From Acidobacteriota bacterium (GTDB lineage: Bacteria > Acidobacteriota > Vicinamibacteria > Vicinamibacterales > CAVVIG01): a stretch of 7,834 bases of DNA. This document shows, piece by piece, positions 4,960 to 7,834 of this stretch. The DNA lies in NCBI GenBank assembly GCA_003222455.1, contig QHWF01000028.1, positions 1-7,834 of the forward strand. Reading direction: 5' to 3'. The notes beneath the pieces are model-generated. The model made no database searches and was not told the origin of the DNA. It was given only the letters and a program-made list of their open reading frames with translations. Within the stretch, counting starts at the first letter, position 1; the number at the start of each line of letters is the position of its first letter. The position numbers and the translations under genes were made by a program.

Positions 4960-6597
4960 TCAGCGGTGCACGCCTGGGGCTTCATGGCCGGTGCGCTCGA
5001 TGTACTCGACGTACGACCCGGGATAGACATGTGGCTGCGCCTCGGTCCCGCTCTCGCCGCCCAGCTCGAGGACGCGATTGCTCAGACCGCGCAGGAACGC
5101 GCGATCGTGCGACACGAACAGCATCGTGCCATCGAAGTCGTGCAGCGCCTCGAGCAGCATCTCTTTCGTCCAGAGATCGAGATGGTTGGTCGGCTCGTCG
5201 AGCACGAGGAAGTTCGGGGGATTCAGGAGCATCCGCGCCATGACGAGGCGTGTCTTCTCGCCCCCCGACAACGCGCGGATCTTCTTGTCGATGTCGTCGC
5301 CGGAGAACTGAAACGCGCCGGCCAGGTTGCGAAGCGCTCCAATCGATTCGTCCGGAAAGTCCTTCCGGAGCTGCTGCTCGATCGTCAATGACGGATCGAG
5401 CAGGTCGAGCGACTGCTGCGCAAAGTAGCCCATCTGAAGGCTGGCGCCAAGACGGATTCGGCCGCCATCAGGCGCTACCTGCCCGGCCACCATCTTCAGC
5501 AGCGTCGATTTGCCGGCGCCGTTCTTGCCCATCACACACCAGCGCTCGCCGCGCCGAATGGTCAGGTCCAGTCTGTCGTGAACGGTGCGACGTCCGTACC
5601 TCTTCGTGACGGCCTCGAGCACCGCAACCTGCTCGCCGGATCGGGCAGGCGTGCGGAACTCGAACTTCACGACGCGCCGCTTCTTCGGCAGCTCGATCTT
5701 GTCGATCTTCTCGAGCGCCTTCACCCGGCTCTGGACCTGTGCCGCCTTGGCGGCGTGCGCCGCGAACCGTTCGATGAACCGCTGCTCCTTCGCCAGCATC
5801 GCCTGCTGCCGCACGTACGCCGCTTCGCGGTTGGCCTCGCGAATCGCGCGCTCCCGCTCGTAGAAGTCGTAGTTGCCCGAGTACGTGGTGATGTCGCCGC
5901 CATCGATCTCCGCAATCCGGGTCACGGTCCGGTTCATGAACTCGCGGTCGTGCGACGTCATGAGCAGGGCCCCGGGCAGCGACTTCAGGAAGTCTTCCAG
6001 CCAGATGATCGACTCGATGTCCAGATGGTTCGTCGGCTCGTCCATCAACAGCGCCTCGGGCCGGCCGAGCAGCACACGCGCCATGGCGACGCGCATCTTC
6101 CAGCCGCCAGAGAGCTCGCCGACATCGCCATCGATCCGGTCGTCCTCGAACCCGAGCCCGTGCAGCACCTCGCGGGCCTGTGCCTCCAGGGCGTACCCGC
6201 CAAGATGCTCGTACTCTTCCTGCACCTCGCCGAAGCGCGCGAGGATTCGATCCATGTCGTCGGCCTGGGCCGGATCGCACATCGCGTGCTGGAGTTGCTC
6301 GAGCTCGTGATGCAGGTCGCCGGCGCGGCCGCTGCCGAGAATCGCCTCGTCCAGCACCGACCGGCCCGTCATTTCCTCGACATCCTGCCGGAAATAGCCG
6401 ATCGTCAGCCGCTTCGGCACCGACACTTCGCCTTCATCCGGCGTCTCTTCGCCGACGATCATCCGAAAGAGGGTGGTCTTGCCCGAGCCGTTCGGTCCGA
6501 CGAGACCGACTCGGTCACCGGGATTGAGCTGAAAGGACGCGTCGACGAAAAGCACCTGTCTACCGTACTGCTTGCTGATCTTCGAAAATGAAATCAC
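4960..6597 (-). CDS. ABC-F family ATPase (ribosome-associated, soluble twin-ATPase)
   Basis: The 545-residue protein has two ABC ATPase domains and no membrane span, the layout of ABC-F proteins that bind the ribosomal E site and relieve stalled or drug-bound translation. Domain 1 has Walker A GPNGSGKTT (34-42), signature LSGGW (about 160-164), Walker B MDEPTNHLD (about 184-192) and the H-loop TSHDREF. A charged linker follows (about 230-310, with RERAIREANREAAYVRQQ and a KALEKIDKIELPKKRR run), the P-site-tRNA-interaction region. Domain 2 has GKNGAGKST (357-365), LSGGEKTRL (about 443-451) and LDEPTNHLD (about 464-472). Both catalytic glutamates are present. The start is GTG 6597: an in-frame TGA occurs at 6628-6630 inside the upstream repeats, and no other usual start lies between. 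The subfamily (YbiT, Uup or EttA-like) cannot be fixed by eye, so no symbol is given; antibiotic resistance should not be assumed. Confidence 0.93.
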   Translation of the reverse strand: MISFSKISKQYGRQVLFVDASFQLNPGDRVGLVGPNGSGKTTLFRMIVGEETPDEGEVSVPKRLTIGYFRQDVEEMTGRSVLDEAILGSGRAGDLHHELEQLQHAMCDPAQADDMDRILARFGEVQEEYEHLGGYALEAQAREVLHGLGFEDDRIDGDVGELSGGWKMRVAMARVLLGRPEALLMDEPTNHLDIESIIWLEDFLKSLPGALLMTSHDREFMNRTVTRIAEIDGGDITTYSGNYDFYERERAIREANREAAYVRQQAMLAKEQRFIERFAAHAAKAAQVQSRVKALEKIDKIELPKKRRVVKFEFRTPARSGEQVAVLEAVTKRYGRRTVHDRLDLTIRRGERWCVMGKNGAGKSTLLKMVAGQVAPDGGRIRLGASLQMGYFAQQSLDLLDPSLTIEQQLRKDFPDESIGALRNLAGAFQFSGDDIDKKIRALSGGEKTRLVMARMLLNPPNFLVLDEPTNHLDLWTKEMLLEALHDFDGTMLFVSHDRAFLRGLSNRVLELGGESGTEAQPHVYPGSYVEYIERTGHEAPGVHR

Positions 6598-6617
6598 GGG
6601 CTCGGCTTCAATTACAA

Positions 6618-6734
<117 letters not shown>

Positions 6735-6739
6735 ATACG

Positions 6740-7834
6740 TCAATCCTCCGGTGGCTCTCCGCTCGGGGCCATCTTGACGAGCCGGGGTTCAAACCGCGCC
6801 AGCGGCTGGACGAGATCGCGTTGAGCCGCCATCACCTCGTCGATGTCCTTGTAGGCCATTGGGACTTCGTCGAGGCCCGCCGACAACAACGTGACGCCAC
6901 GCTGATGCAGGAACCGCTGGGCGATATCCCACGTGAACAGCTCTTTCGCCTTCGTGCGGCTCATCCGGCGCCCGGCGCCATGGGCAGCGGAATTCAATGA
7001 CGCGGCCACCCCGTTTCCACGGACTACGTAGCCGGGCGTGCCCATCGAACCCGGGATGATGCCGAGCACGCCGGCACCAGCTGGTGTCGCGCCCTTCCGA
7101 TGCACGATGACGTCAGCGTCGGAGCCATCCGGGAGACGATGGCGCTCGCGCCAGGCGAAGTTGTGATGGTTCTCGATGTCGAGCACGACGTCGACGCCCA
7201 ACGCACGCGCAACAGAAGCGTGAATGAGCGCATGATTCGCCGCAGCGTACTGGCCCATGAGCTCCATGGCGGCCCAGTACTCCTGGCCCGCTTCCGTCGA
7301 CAGATCAAGCCATGCCAGATGCGACAGATCCGGCGGCAGCTCCGGATGGAGGCTGCGCGCGAGGCGGCTGTAGTGCTGGGCGATCTGCGCACCGGTGCCA
7401 CGGCTGCCGGAGTGGCTCAAAAGCGCGAGGTACTCGCCGCGTGCGAGCCCCAGCGTGTCGTCGAGGATGGTCAACCGTCCAAACTCGACGAAGTGATTTC
7501 CGCTGCCGCTGGTTCCGAGCTGTGCCCAGGCACGGTCTTTCAGCCCGGCGGTCACGCTCGTCACGTGCCAATCGGCGTCCATCACGTGGTGCTGACGACG
7601 CGAATGGAACGAAGCGCCCATGCCGAAACGCGTCTCACGCTCGATCGCCCGGGTGAAACGGGCCTGATCGTCCGCCAGCGCATTCACGGGCAAATCCACC
7701 ACCGACAGCTTCATCCGGCAGGCGATGTCGACACCAACGGCATACGGGATGACGGCGTCATTCGTGGCCAACACGCCACCAATCGGGAGACCGTAGCCGA
7801 CGTGCGCGTCCGGCATGAGCGCGGCAGACACGGC
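6740..7834 (-). CDS. rtcB: RNA-splicing ligase RtcB, 5' end outside the window
   Basis: The 364 codons present encode most of RtcB, the GTP- and Mn2+-dependent ligase that joins 2',3'-cyclic phosphate or 3'-phosphate RNA ends to 5'-OH ends in tRNA splicing and RNA repair. Counting from the codon at 7829-7831, landmarks are MPDAHVGYGLPIGGV (6-20), VGVDIACRM with the metal-binding Cys at 38, GSGNHFVEFG (109-118), HSGSRGTG (140-147), ENHHNFAW, and HRKGAT (244-249), whose His is the residue guanylylated in characterised RtcB. IPGSMG follows. All catalytic landmarks are intact. The family normally has about 60 further N-terminal residues before PDxHxG, and the frame is open at the window end, so the GTG at 7829-7831 is not the true start. 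The product ends at TGA 6740-6742. DIACRM in place of the common DIGCGM marks a variant subgroup. No archease gene is seen nearby. Confidence 0.94.
   Translation of the reverse strand, partial: AVSAALMPDAHVGYGLPIGGVLATNDAVIPYAVGVDIACRMKLSVVDLPVNALADDQARFTRAIERETRFGMGASFHSRRQHHVMDADWHVTSVTAGLKDRAWAQLGTSGSGNHFVEFGRLTILDDTLGLARGEYLALLSHSGSRGTGAQIAQHYSRLARSLHPELPPDLSHLAWLDLSTEAGQEYWAAMELMGQYAAANHALIHASVARALGVDVVLDIENHHNFAWRERHRLPDGSDADVIVHRKGATPAGAGVLGIIPGSMGTPGYVVRGNGVAASLNSAAHGAGRRMSRTKAKELFTWDIAQRFLHQRGVTLLSAGLDEVPMAYKDIDEVMAAQRDLVQPLARFEPRLVKMAPSGEPPED

Noticed and set aside
5578..6591. A 337-codon forward open frame antisense to the ABC-F gene
   Set aside because: It is the complement of a well-conserved twin-ATPase gene and shows no domain of its own.
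4960..6597. Antibiotic-resistance ABC-F protein
   Set aside because: The linker is not distinctive enough by eye, and most ABC-F proteins are housekeeping translation factors; no resistance context is present.

Overview
The window is GC-rich chromosomal DNA from a free-living bacterium. Three F420-related genes, GTG starts, dense coding and recurring intergenic hairpin repeats built on CTCTGTG or GGCCGCGAAGGCC words suggest an uncultured Acidobacteriota of the Vicinamibacteria type. That placement is inference from style and gene content; there is no rRNA gene here to test it.

Left part (1-3772). A minus-strand XRE-cupin repressor gene (43-633) overlaps by 4 bases the start of a following gene that leaves the window at base 1. 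Its start codon lies inside a pair of identical-half-site operators. Reading the other way is a redox block for the deazaflavin cofactor F420: npdG (849-1505, F420:NADP+ oxidoreductase), a small F420/flavin-dependent split-barrel oxidoreductase (1520-1912), then cofE (2072-2818, F420 gamma-glutamyl ligase). A flippase-like membrane protein (2828-3772) follows cofE after 9 bases. NpdG would charge or discharge F420, the split-barrel enzyme would use it, and CofE would add its glutamate tail.

Middle part (3773-4959). A compact operon encodes an SRPBCC/AHSA1 protein (4001-4498) and an ArsR-type repressor (4500-4829). Its promoter is bracketed by two perfect GCAACC-N4-GGTTGC dyads 43 bases apart, which are strong candidates for the ArsR operators.

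Right part (4960-7834), all minus strand: an ABC-F ribosome-associated ATPase (4960-6597) and the RNA ligase RtcB (6740 to beyond the window end). They are separated by a 117-base patchwork of 7- and 9-base tandem repeats.

The least expected structure is intergenic. Three elements share a leader (CTAGGAG-GTGTCCGAGTAA or a degraded form) joined to one of two unrelated hairpin cores. Two of the leaders contain the TAG stop codon of the upstream gene, and the two copies of one core differ by a base-pair-preserving double change. This looks like a modular, mobile or structure-selected repeat family. I found no CRISPR array, tRNA, rRNA, transposase or defence system.
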